The notes below the pieces were generated by a model that saw only the letters and a list, made by a program, of their open reading frames with translations, was not told where the DNA came from and searched no databases. From Streptomyces pactum (GTDB lineage Bacteria; Actinomycetota; Actinomycetes; Streptomycetales; Streptomycetaceae), in NCBI RefSeq assembly GCF_016031615.1, contig NZ_JACYXC010000001.1, positions 5,828,001 through 5,892,000 on the forward strand: 64,000 bases of DNA. The letters run 5' to 3'. The translations under genes were made by a program, and so were the position numbers. Shown here in pieces: positions 8,092-14,607 of the stretch (positions are counted from its first letter, which is position 1; the number at the start of each line of letters is the position of its first letter).

Positions 8092-9216
8092 GTGGGGGCT
8101 TTCGGACTCGAACCGGAGCAGCGGCGGTGGTGCGCCGAGCTGCGCGAACTGGCGGCCGGACGGCTGCGCCCGCTGGCCGGGGCGGCGGAACCGGGCCGGG
8201 TCAACCGGCCGCTGGTGGCCGCGCTCGGTGAACTCGGCCTGCTGGAGCGGCTGCTGCCGCCGGACGGGCCGGTGCGCGCGGTGGACCTGTGCCTGCTGCG
8301 CGAATCGCTCGCCACGGAGTGCACCGAGGCGGAGACCGCCCTCGCCCTCCAGGGGCTGGGCGCGTACCCGGTGGTGCTCGCCGGGACCGACCGGCAGCGT
8401 GGACGCTGGCTGCCCGGGGTGCGCTCGGGCCGGGTGGTGACCGCCTTCGCGCTCAGCGAGGAGGCGGCCGGCTCCGACGCCGCCGCGCTCACCCTGCGCG
8501 CCGAGCCGGACGGCCCGGGCCGGTGGCGGCTGACCGGCGGGAAGTGCTGGATCTCCAACGCCCCGGAGGCCGACCTGTACACCGTCTTCGCGCGGACCAC
8601 CGAGGGCGCCGGGGCCCGGGGCGTCACCGCGTTCCTGCTCCCGGCCGACCGGCCCGGACTCACCGGCCGGCCGCTGGAGATGCTCGCCCCGCACCCGGTC
8701 GGCGCGCTCTCCTTCGACGGGGTGCCGGTCACCGCCGACGATGTGCTGGGCTCCCCGGACGCCGGCTTCGGGGTGGCGATGCGCACCCTCAACCTGCTGC
8801 GGCCCAGCGTCGGGGCGTTCGCCGTCGGCATGGCGCAGGCGGCGCTCGACGCGGCGTGCGCGCACGCCGCGGACCGCACCGCGTTCGGCGGGCCGCTGAA
8901 GGACCTGCAGGCGGTCGCGCACCAGCTCGCCGAGATGGCCACCCGCACCGAGGCGGCCCGGCTGCTGGTGCTCTCCGCCGCCGCGGCCCTCGACGCCGGC
9001 AGCCCCGAGGTGGTGCGGCTGTCCGCGATGGCCAAGCTGCTGGCCACCGAGACCGCCCAGTACGTGGTGGACGCCGCCGTGCAGATCCACGGGGCCCGGG
9101 CACTGGTCCGCGGTCACCTGCTGGAACACCTCTACCGCGAGGTGCGCGCGCCGCGGATCTACGAGGGCGCCACCGAGGTCCAGCGGACCATCATCGCCCG
9201 GGAGCTGTACCGGTGA
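8092..9216 (+). CDS. Acyl-CoA dehydrogenase family protein
   Basis: A 374-residue FAD-dependent acyl-CoA dehydrogenase that should introduce a double bond into a CoA-bound intermediate of the ring-degradation pathway and pass electrons to ETF. Visible motifs are FALSEEAAGSDAAAL (about residues 117-131), WISNAPEAD, HAADRTAFGGPL (about 259-270), the KLLATETAQYVVDAAVQIHG helix, and the C-terminal YEGATEVQRTIIARELY with the catalytic Glu near residue 358. The GTG at 8092 has AAAGGGG upstream. It is divergent from the CoA ligase and shares the operator. It is followed after 21 bases, in the same reading frame, by the RidA gene. Confidence 0.9.
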   Translation: MGAFGLEPEQRRWCAELRELAAGRLRPLAGAAEPGRVNRPLVAALGELGLLERLLPPDGPVRAVDLCLLRESLATECTEAETALALQGLGAYPVVLAGTDRQRGRWLPGVRSGRVVTAFALSEEAAGSDAAALTLRAEPDGPGRWRLTGGKCWISNAPEADLYTVFARTTEGAGARGVTAFLLPADRPGLTGRPLEMLAPHPVGALSFDGVPVTADDVLGSPDAGFGVAMRTLNLLRPSVGAFAVGMAQAALDAACAHAADRTAFGGPLKDLQAVAHQLAEMATRTEAARLLVLSAAAALDAGSPEVVRLSAMAKLLATETAQYVVDAAVQIHGARALVRGHLLEHLYREVRAPRIYEGATEVQRTIIARELYR

Positions 9217-9218
9217 CG

Positions 9219-9366
9219 GGCGGGACCGGCGGGACCGGTGGGGTCGACAGGGGCCGGTGGGGTTAGTGGGGTCGACGGGCCTGGTGGGGTCGACGGGGCC
9301 TGTGAGACCCATCGGGCCGGTGGGATCGGTGGGACCAACCGGACCGGTGGGGCCGGCGGTGCCGGG
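9219..9366 (+). repeat. G-rich degenerate minisatellite spanning the RidA start
   Basis: About 148 bases made of imperfect repeats of a GGTGGGGTCGACGGG-like unit (9237-9300), running into GGTGGGATCGGTGGG-like copies. It begins directly behind the acyl-CoA dehydrogenase stop and encodes the Gly-rich first 40 residues of the RidA reading frame. Such repeats can change length by slippage. Confidence 0.6.
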
Positions 9367-9774
9367 GAGGCCGTCTGGCTGGCGCGGATCAACCCCGCCG
9401 GGCTCGCTCCTGCCACCGGATTCAGCCACGCCGTGACCGCGTCCGGCGGCCGCCTGGTCTTCCTCGCCGGACAGACCGCCCTGGACGCGACGGGCGCCCT
9501 CATCGGCACCACCCTCCCCGAGCAGTTCCGGCGGGCCCTGGACAACCTGCTCGCCGCCCTGCGCGCCTGCGGCGGCACCCCCGCCGACCTGGCCCGGGTC
9601 ACCGTCTACACCACCGACGTCGCGGACTACCGCGCCCACGCCCGGGAACTGGGGCGGATCTGGCGGGAGTCGGCCGGCCGGGACTACCCGGCGATGGCGG
9701 TGATCGGGGTGGTCCGGCTCTGGGACGACACGGCCCTGGTGGAACTGGACGGCATCGCGGTGCTGCCCTGCTGA
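9238..9774 (+). CDS. RidA/YjgF family protein with Gly-rich N-terminal extension
   Basis: The core (from about residue 49, ARINPAGLAPATGFSHAV) is a complete RidA domain: FLAGQTALDATGALIG, EQFRRALDNLLAALRACGG, the Arg-bearing DLARVTVYTTDVADY, and VVRLWDDTALVELDGIAVL. RidA proteins hydrolyse enamine/imine intermediates and release ammonia. Beside an aminobenzoyl-CoA-type reductase, this suggests it helps remove the ring amino group. The first 48 residues are low-complexity Gly/Thr/Val sequence from a repeat tract. The usual RidA length is about 130 residues, so the true start may lie later; I see no better ATG or GTG in frame before the core. The frame is that of the upstream dehydrogenase, whose TGA (9214-9216) lies 21 bases before this GTG. 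Confidence 0.82.
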   Translation: MGSTGAGGVSGVDGPGGVDGACETHRAGGIGGTNRTGGAGGAGEAVWLARINPAGLAPATGFSHAVTASGGRLVFLAGQTALDATGALIGTTLPEQFRRALDNLLAALRACGGTPADLARVTVYTTDVADYRAHARELGRIWRESAGRDYPAMAVIGVVRLWDDTALVELDGIAVLPC

Positions 9775-9921
9775 CCGGCCGCGCGCGGCTTCGCCGGTCC
9801 CCGGGAGCGGCCGTGCGGTGACCGGTCGCGGAAGCGGTGGGGCGTGTACCTGGTTCACGGAACTCCACAGAAGGCGACGCCGCCGCCGTGTCCGCGGGCG
9901 GAGGACGGCCCGCCTCCCCAC

Positions 9922-9966
9922 CCGGAGCCCGCCTCTCCGCCGGGCCGGAGCCCGCCTCTCCGCCGG
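9922..9966 (+). repeat. Two-copy direct repeat (22 bp, 23 bp period)
   Basis: A 22 bp sequence beginning CCGGAGCCCGCCTCTC is present at 9922-9943 and again at 9945-9966. A third partial copy (AAGCCCGCCTCCCC) ends near 9985, at the stop of the SUKH gene. The repeat fills the gap between RidA and the convergent SUKH gene. No terminator stem is obvious. Confidence 0.6.
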
Positions 9967-9985
9967 ACCCAAGCCCGCCTCCCCG

Positions 9986-10537
9986 TCAGTGCCGCCGGCC
10001 GTCGAAGGGGTGGTCGGGGCCGGGCACGAACGTCGTCCCGAGGCCGTACCGCGCGATCCCGTAAGGCCGGAAATCGGCATCGGCGAGGACGCGGTGGAGG
10101 AACTCGGAGGTGGACATGTCGTACCGGTCCCATGTGCGGCTGTCATGGGACCGCGCGAGGACGGAGTGCTCGCCGGGCCGCTCGGCGTCGATCAGCCAGC
10201 AGTACTCGTCGGCCCATTCGGTGGAGCCCCACGCGACCAGCCCCCTGCCGCCCGGCGTGTAGACCCCGAGGCGATCGGGTGCAGCGACGCCCGGGGACCC
10301 GGTGTCCCGATCGACCGACAGGGAGACCCGCCACCGTGTCAGGACGTTGAACCAGTCGCCGTCGGCGCGCCCCAGGAAGGCGACCGAATCAGCGAAGGTG
10401 CCGCCGCCGAACACCTCGCAGAGCTCCTTGTAGTCCGCCGGCAGCGCGGCTCCCAGCTCACCCTCGATCGCCTCCCAGTCGATGGAGATCCCGAGCGGCT
10501 CCCACCCGGTCAGTTCGATCACCCGCTGAACCCACAT
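9986..10537 (-). CDS. SMI1/KNR4 (SUKH) family protein
   Basis: A 183-residue cytosolic protein with SUKH superfamily hallmarks: ISIDWEAIEGELGAALPADY (about residues 14-33, with the LPxDY motif), ELCEVFGGGTF, then VYTPGGRGLVAWGSTEWADE and a C-terminal STSEFLHRVLADADFRPYG. SUKH proteins are best known as immunity proteins of polymorphic toxin systems, though many stand-alone copies have unknown roles. No toxin gene is near. The ATG at 10537 is chosen because GAGGATGG precedes it. It follows the small gene at 10641-10931 on the same strand. The 103 bp between them contain an 8 bp tandem repeat that ends about 14 bases before the ATG and so may lie in the untranslated leader. Confidence 0.8.
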   Translation of the reverse strand: MWVQRVIELTGWEPLGISIDWEAIEGELGAALPADYKELCEVFGGGTFADSVAFLGRADGDWFNVLTRWRVSLSVDRDTGSPGVAAPDRLGVYTPGGRGLVAWGSTEWADEYCWLIDAERPGEHSVLARSHDSRTWDRYDMSTSEFLHRVLADADFRPYGIARYGLGTTFVPGPDHPFDGRRH

Positions 10538-10551
10538 ACGACCATCCTCGT

Positions 10552-10624
10552 GGGTGTCCGGGTGTCCGGGTGTCCGGGTGTCCGGGTGTCCGGGTGCCCG
10601 GGCGCTCGGGGTGTCCGGACACCC
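10552..10624 (-). repeat. 8 bp tandem repeat (GGGTGTCC units) closed by a palindrome, upstream of the SUKH gene
   Basis: Five perfect head-to-tail copies of GGGTGTCC (10552-10591) are followed by two degenerate copies. The array ends with GGGTGTCCGGACACCC (10609-10624), a perfect 16 bp palindrome whose right half can pair with any repeat unit. The array lies between two same-strand genes and just ahead of the SUKH ribosome-binding site. The unit length is not a multiple of three, but the array is outside coding sequence. Confidence 0.8.
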
Positions 10625-10640
10625 GCGGCGGCGGAGGCGG

Positions 10641-10931
10641 CTACGTGCCCGGAGCGCCGCCGGTCCGGCCAGCGGCCGCCCACCAGGCGAGCACCCGGGC
10701 GGCCATCGCGTCGGGCGGTGGACCCGGAGGGCCGAGGCCGAAGTGCTCCTCCAGCTCGCGCCGGAGGAACTCGCCGATCTCGGCCCGGCCGGCGCCATGG
10801 TGGAGCCGTCCGAGCAGGGGGGCGAGCATGCAGTCGTACTCGTCGTCCACCAGGTCGGCGACGCCGATCGGGTCCCACGCGTTGAGCAGGGTCCGCAGCT
10901 CGCGCTCCGTGGCGGAATTCCACGGTCTCAT
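10641..10931 (-). CDS. Small protein with WDPIGV motif (DUF1871-like)
   Basis: A 96-residue protein. Residues 12-70 read as a compact helical domain with the conserved block LLNAWDPIGV, DDEYDCMLAPLLGRL and EFLRRELEEHFGL. From memory this pattern is that of DUF1871-like proteins often found near contact-dependent or polymorphic toxin immunity genes; the function is unknown. There is no signal peptide. The ATG at 10931 is the only sensible start. It is probably co-transcribed with the SUKH gene downstream (gap 103 bp, containing an 8 bp repeat array). Confidence in it being a gene is good; confidence in the family is moderate. Confidence 0.7.
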   Translation of the reverse strand: MRPWNSATERELRTLLNAWDPIGVADLVDDEYDCMLAPLLGRLHHGAGRAEIGEFLRRELEEHFGLGPPGPPPDAMAARVLAWWAAAGRTGGAPGT

Positions 10932-11002
10932 CGCCCCAGGCTGTCACCCGGCAGCGGCGGCCCCCACCCGGCCCCTCCCTTCCGGAACGGGACGGCCGGG
11001 GA

Positions 11003-11452
11003 TCAGGCGCCGGTGTAGTGGGCGGCGTACTCCTCGCCGGGCGGGACGACCGTGATGACGTCGATCAGCACGCCGTCGGGGGCGGCGGTGATGAAGTGGC
11101 GCTGGCCGAAGTTCTCGGTGCGCAGGGACAGCAGTTCGGGCAGGCCGGCCTCGGTCACCAGCCGCCGGTGTTCCGCGTCCACGTCGTCCACCTCGAAGTT
11201 CAGCAGCAGGCCGCCCCGGAGCGCCTCCCGGTGGCCCTCGGGGAGGGTCGGGTGGGCGTGGTCCAGCAGGGCGAGTTCGTACTGCGGCGCGTCGGGGCGG
11301 CGCAGGCTGACGTACCAGTCGGCCTCGAAGGTCACCTCGAACCCGAAGTGCCGGGTGTAGAAGTCGCGCGAGGCCGCCACGTCCCGGGTGGCGAGCACCG
11401 GGTAGAAGCCGCCGAGCCGGGTCGTGGGCGTGGTGCTCGGTTGATGCGTCAC
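11003..11452 (-). CDS. VOC-superfamily (glyoxalase/bleomycin-resistance-like) protein
   Basis: A 149-residue vicinal-oxygen-chelate protein: GGFYPVLATRDVAASRDFYT starts the first beta-alpha-beta-beta-beta unit, and NFEVDDVDAEHRRLV starts the second, ending with DGVLIDVITVVPP. These proteins isomerise, cleave or bind small molecules using a metal site; the substrate cannot be inferred. The GTG at 11452 is preferred because GGAGGA lies seven bases upstream. An ATG at 11473 exists but would sit only three bases from an operator. It is divergent from a TetR gene across two copies of the same palindrome, so it is very probably the target of that regulator and may protect against or convert its ligand. 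Confidence 0.85.
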   Translation of the reverse strand: MTHQPSTTPTTRLGGFYPVLATRDVAASRDFYTRHFGFEVTFEADWYVSLRRPDAPQYELALLDHAHPTLPEGHREALRGGLLLNFEVDDVDAEHRRLVTEAGLPELLSLRTENFGQRHFITAAPDGVLIDVITVVPPGEEYAAHYTGA

Positions 11453-11475
11453 GGCAGAGTCCTCCGGTCTCATTT

Positions 11476-11527
11476 CACATACCCCGGGTATGTGGATCGA
11501 TGCGCGCTAGCATACCCCGGGTATGTG
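11476..11527. promoter_or_regulatory. Two TetR-type operators between the VOC and TetR genes
   Basis: Site A, CACATACCCCGGGTATGTG (11476-11494), is a perfect 9-1-9 palindrome. Site B (11511-11527) repeats CATACCCCGGGTATG plus TG, with 7-1-7 symmetry. The centres are 33 bp apart, roughly three helical turns, so two dimers would sit on the same face. Together they cover the start region of both divergent genes. Inference: autoregulation of the TetR and repression of the VOC gene. Confidence 0.8.
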
Positions 11528-11550
11528 AAAGAGGAAGGGCGGTGGGCGTG

Positions 11551-12156
11551 ATGGCGGTCAGCCGGGCGCGGCAGCGGGCGGCGACACGGCAGGCGCTGCT
11601 CGACGAGGGGCGGCGGCGGTTCGCCGCGGACGGGTACCACCAGGTGGTGCTGGCCGAGGTGGCGAGCGCCGCCGGGGTGACCAAGGGCGCCGCCTACCAC
11701 CACTTCGCCAGCAAGGCGGGGCTCTTCCGGGCCGTCGTCGCCGAGGTCCAGCGGGAACTGGGGGAGCGGGTCGCGACCGCCGCCGGGCACCACGAGGAGT
11801 TGTGGGAGCAGCTCCGGGCCGGCTGCCGGGCCTTCCTGGCCGCGGGGAGCGACCCTGCGGTACGGCGGATCCTGCTGATCGACGCGCCGACCGTGCTCGG
11901 CTGGGACGAGTGGCGGGCGCTGGACGAGGAGTCCTCCGCCCGGCACCTCACCGACATCCTGGCGGCGCTCGCCGGGGCGGGGATCATCGCCGACGAGCCG
12001 GTGGAGCCCTTGGCCCGGCTGCTCTCGGGGGCGATGAACGAGTCCGCGCTGTGGATCGCGCGGGGCGGCGACCCCCGGGCCGCGGAACGGGCGCTCGACC
12101 GGCTGCTGGCCGGACTGCGCACCCCCGCCGGGGCGCCGCCCGGCCCCGGCGGGTGA
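11551..12156 (+). CDS. TetR-family transcriptional regulator
   Basis: A 201-residue TetR/AcrR-type repressor. The helix-turn-helix region is RQALLDEGRRRFAADGYHQV, LAEVASAAGVTKGAAYHHFA, SKAGLFRAVV (residues about 12-62), followed by a helical ligand-binding domain (ILLIDAPTVLGWDEWRALDE). The ATG at 11551 is given; an in-frame GTG at 11548, nine bases from the GGAAGG site, is an equally good start. It is divergent from the VOC gene with two identical palindromes between them, the expected setting of a local autoregulated repressor. A -10-like TAGCAT lies at 11508-11513 between the two sites. The inducer is unknown. Confidence 0.9.
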   Translation: MAVSRARQRAATRQALLDEGRRRFAADGYHQVVLAEVASAAGVTKGAAYHHFASKAGLFRAVVAEVQRELGERVATAAGHHEELWEQLRAGCRAFLAAGSDPAVRRILLIDAPTVLGWDEWRALDEESSARHLTDILAALAGAGIIADEPVEPLARLLSGAMNESALWIARGGDPRAAERALDRLLAGLRTPAGAPPGPGG

Positions 12157-12186
12157 CCGCTTCCCGCCCCGGTCGGCGGTGCCCCG

Positions 12187-13344
12187 TCAGGGGTGCCGGT
12201 GGTAGGCCTTGTTGACGATGCGCCAGACGCCGTCGGCCCGGACCAGCAGGAAGACGTCGGTGAACGTGTCCGGGCCGTGGAAGAGCGTCATGGTCGCGGT
12301 CGCGACGGTGCCGTGGACCTCGACGGTGTCCAGGCGGCGGGTGCGGCTCGCCTCGTCGGCGGCCGGGCGGCCGGTGAAGAGGGCGCAGTACTCGTCCAGC
12401 GGCCAGGAGACGAACGCGCCGTCCCGGATCCCCTCGATGTGGGCGGTGGGCCGGAACGCCTCCCGGAAGTGGGCGGGATCGCCGGTGGCGTGCCCGCGCA
12501 GGTAGGCGCGGAGGGGTGCGAGCACGGCGTCGTCCACGGCGGGGGCCGTGGCGGCGACGGCGATGTCGGCCGCGGCGTCCACGGTGGAGCCGGCCAGTCC
12601 GGCGGCGACGCCCAGGGGAGCGCGGGACGCACCGGCCAGCAGAGCCAGGTCCTTGGCCAGCGCGCCGGTGGTGAACTCGGCCGGGGCGGCGGCCGGTCCG
12701 GCGGTGAGGAAGGGGCGTTTGCGCGCCACCAGCCCGCCGAGCTGGCCGAGTTCCAGGACGTCGAGCACCTCGGCGCGGGGCAGGCCCAGGGCCTCGGCCT
12801 GCCGCAGGGAGTCGCGCAGCGCGAGGACGGCGCCGGCGAGGCTGTGGTTGGCGATCAGCTTGAGCGCGGCGGCGGTGGGGACGTCGTCGACGGGCCGGAC
12901 GGTGCCCAGCGCTGCCAGCACCGGCCGGGCCCGGTCGAGCGCGTCCGCGTCCGCGGCGGCGAGAATCCGCAGCGTACCGGCGGCGGCAGCCGGTACCGAG
13001 CCGAGCACCGGCGCGTGGACGTAGGCCGGGCCGTACCGCCGGGCCAGGGCGGAGGCCTCGGCGGGGGCGACGGTGCCGGTGTTCACCACCGTCGCGCCGG
13101 CGCGCAGCGCGGCGCGGGCGTCGTCGAGGACCTGCCGGCAGGCCGCCCCGTCGAACAGCGCCAGGAGCACGAGGTCGGCCCCGGCCACGGCGTCGTGCAG
13201 ATCAACGGTGGTCCGGACGGTGCCCGACGTGCGCCCCGAGCGCGTCCAGCCGACGACGTTCCAGCCCTCGGTGGCCAGTCGGGTCGCGATCGCCTCGCCC
13301 ATGCGGCCCAGCCCGAGGACGGCGATCGTGTGCGGTGTGGTCAT
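12187..13344 (-). CDS. Beta-hydroxyacid-dehydrogenase-like NAD(P)-binding protein fused to an NTF2-like domain
   Basis: A 385-residue two-domain protein. Residues about 1-260 resemble 3-hydroxyisobutyrate dehydrogenases: dinucleotide site VLGLGRMGEAIATRLA, NTGTVAPAEASALARRYG, and the catalytic-Lys helix AALKLIANHSLAGAVLALRD with Lys and Asn both kept. This argues against an imine reductase, where that Lys is replaced. Residues about 265-385 form an NTF2/SnoaL-like or lumazine-binding-like domain (EEG-poor; FVSWPLDEYCALFTGRP, ending FLLVRADGVWRIVNKAYHRH). The two are normally separate proteins. The ATG at 13344 is chosen because the dinucleotide motif starts immediately after it. It is divergent from a LysR gene 95 bp away that probably controls it. 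The substrate is unknown. Confidence 0.82.
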   Translation of the reverse strand: MTTPHTIAVLGLGRMGEAIATRLATEGWNVVGWTRSGRTSGTVRTTVDLHDAVAGADLVLLALFDGAACRQVLDDARAALRAGATVVNTGTVAPAEASALARRYGPAYVHAPVLGSVPAAAAGTLRILAAADADALDRARPVLAALGTVRPVDDVPTAAALKLIANHSLAGAVLALRDSLRQAEALGLPRAEVLDVLELGQLGGLVARKRPFLTAGPAAAPAEFTTGALAKDLALLAGASRAPLGVAAGLAGSTVDAAADIAVAATAPAVDDAVLAPLRAYLRGHATGDPAHFREAFRPTAHIEGIRDGAFVSWPLDEYCALFTGRPAADEASRTRRLDTVEVHGTVATATMTLFHGPDTFTDVFLLVRADGVWRIVNKAYHRHP

Positions 13345-13439
13345 GCACGCCACAATGCTGTGCCGGAAGACCTGCGACAAGCGCAGATTGCGCAGGGCAC
13401 CCCTGCATGAGGCGCATACCGGCCCGGCATACTGGCGCC
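13345..13439. promoter_or_regulatory. Divergent promoter region of the dehydrogenase fusion and its LysR
   Basis: A 95 bp intergenic region. It contains CTGCGACAAGCGCAGATTGCGCAG-like dyad elements (near 13373-13397), where GCGCA/TGCGC halves fit the T-N11-A type site used by LysR proteins. A CATACTGG-like -10 lies just before the LysR ATG. The exact operator cannot be defined by eye. Confidence 0.4.
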
Positions 13440-14411
13440 ATGGACCTGACGGTGTGGCGCACCTTCGTCACCGTGTGCCGGCTCGGATCGCTGTCGGCGG
13501 CGGCCGCCGAGCTGCATCACACCCAGTCGGCCGTCTCCCGCCAGATCGCCGGCCTGGAGCGGCAGATCGGCGTGCCCCTGGTGGCGCGGCACGCGCGCGG
13601 TGTACGCCCGACGCCCGCCGGCGAGGTGTTCCGGCACCACGCGCTGGCCACGCTCAACGAGGCCGACCGTGCCGTGCACGCGGCACGGGAGGCCGGCGAG
13701 GGGGTGTCCGACCGGCCCCTGGCCGTCGGTGCGACGCCCTCGCTCGCCGCGGGGATCGTCCCCGAGGCCGTCCGGGCCCTGCTGGAGGAGACCGGACCGC
13801 TGCGCTGGAGCCTGCTCCCCGGCCTGAGCGCGGGCCTGCACCACCGGGTGCTCTCCGGGGAACTCGACGTCGCCGTCGTCACCGACGCGCCGCCGGGCCT
13901 GCCCCACGACCCGCGGGTGGAGCGCCGCTTCCTCGGGCTGGACGAGATGGTGGTCGCCCTGCCCGCCGGACACCCGCGGGCCGGGCGGGGCCCGGTGCAC
14001 CTGCGGACCCTCGCCGACCAGACCTGGGTCGAGGACAACGACGGATCGGCGGCGCTCCTGCACCAGCACGCAGCCCGTGCCGGGGCCGGCGCCCGGATCG
14101 ATCTCACCGCGGCCGATCTGCCGGGCAAGCTCGCCCTGGTCGCGACCGGCCACGCGATCGCGCTGATTCCCGGCGTGCTGACCCGCGCACTGCGCACCGA
14201 CATCACCACCGTGGGCCTGGTCGATCCCCCGACCCGCGGGATCTACACGATCACGCCGCGCCGCGACCCCCACCCCCGCGCGGCGGCCCTGCTCGACCAG
14301 CTCACCGTGGCCTTCGCCGCGGTCCGTCCCGGCCACGCCGGACACCGGCCGACGGACCCGGGGACCCGCCCCGCGGTGCTCGTACCTCGCGAGGGCACCA
14401 CGGACCCGTGA
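13440..14411 (+). CDS. LysR-family transcriptional regulator
   Basis: A 323-residue LysR-type regulator. The N-terminal winged helix-turn-helix reads LTVWRTFVTVCRLGSLSAAA, AELHHTQSAVSRQIAGLER and LVARHARGVRPTPAGEVF (residues about 3-60). The effector-binding part follows with LAVGATPSLAAGIVPEAV, ELDVAVVTDAPPG and ATGHAIALIPGVLTRAL. The ATG at 13440 is placed where family members normally begin (MDLTVWRTF). It is divergent from the dehydrogenase-NTF2 fusion gene, the classical position for its activator. The C-terminal 30 residues are Pro/Gly-rich and poorly conserved. Confidence 0.9.
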   Translation: MDLTVWRTFVTVCRLGSLSAAAAELHHTQSAVSRQIAGLERQIGVPLVARHARGVRPTPAGEVFRHHALATLNEADRAVHAAREAGEGVSDRPLAVGATPSLAAGIVPEAVRALLEETGPLRWSLLPGLSAGLHHRVLSGELDVAVVTDAPPGLPHDPRVERRFLGLDEMVVALPAGHPRAGRGPVHLRTLADQTWVEDNDGSAALLHQHAARAGAGARIDLTAADLPGKLALVATGHAIALIPGVLTRALRTDITTVGLVDPPTRGIYTITPRRDPHPRAAALLDQLTVAFAAVRPGHAGHRPTDPGTRPAVLVPREGTTDP

Positions 14412-14607
14412 GCCGGGACGGTCCGCGACCGGGACACCGCCGGCCCCCGGGGAGACGGCCGGCCGCGGCCCCCACGGCGGCTGCCGGCCGGTCGGCCTCC
14501 GGGACGGTTGCCGGCCGACGGCCCCACGGCGGTTGCTAGGCCAACGACCTCCGCGGGGGCCACCGGCCCGCGGTGGGATGTCGGTGCCGCCGCATAGCAT
14601 CCGCGCC
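14412..14607. promoter_or_regulatory. Short repeats and leaderless-type promoter before the hydrolase
   Basis: The sequence 14440-14540 holds repeated GACGGCC/GGTTGCCGGCCGACGG and CCCCACGGCGGTTGC-like elements. At 14595-14600 there is a -10-like TAGCAT eight bases before the ATG at 14608, with no Shine-Dalgarno sequence in between, which suggests a leaderless transcript. Confidence 0.4.

Noticed and set aside
8236..9266. Alternative plus-strand frame through the acyl-CoA dehydrogenase
   Set aside because: It gives an Arg/Pro/Gly-rich product with no motif; the other frame encodes an intact dehydrogenase.
9219..9366. CRISPR-like or collagen-like repeat reading of the G-rich tract
   Set aside because: Units are short, imperfect and contiguous without spacers; the collagen-like sequence on the minus strand is not in a credible gene.
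12187..13344. Imine reductase assignment for the dehydrogenase fusion
   Set aside because: Imine reductases replace the catalytic Lys; here AALKLIANHS keeps Lys and Asn as in hydroxyacid dehydrogenases.
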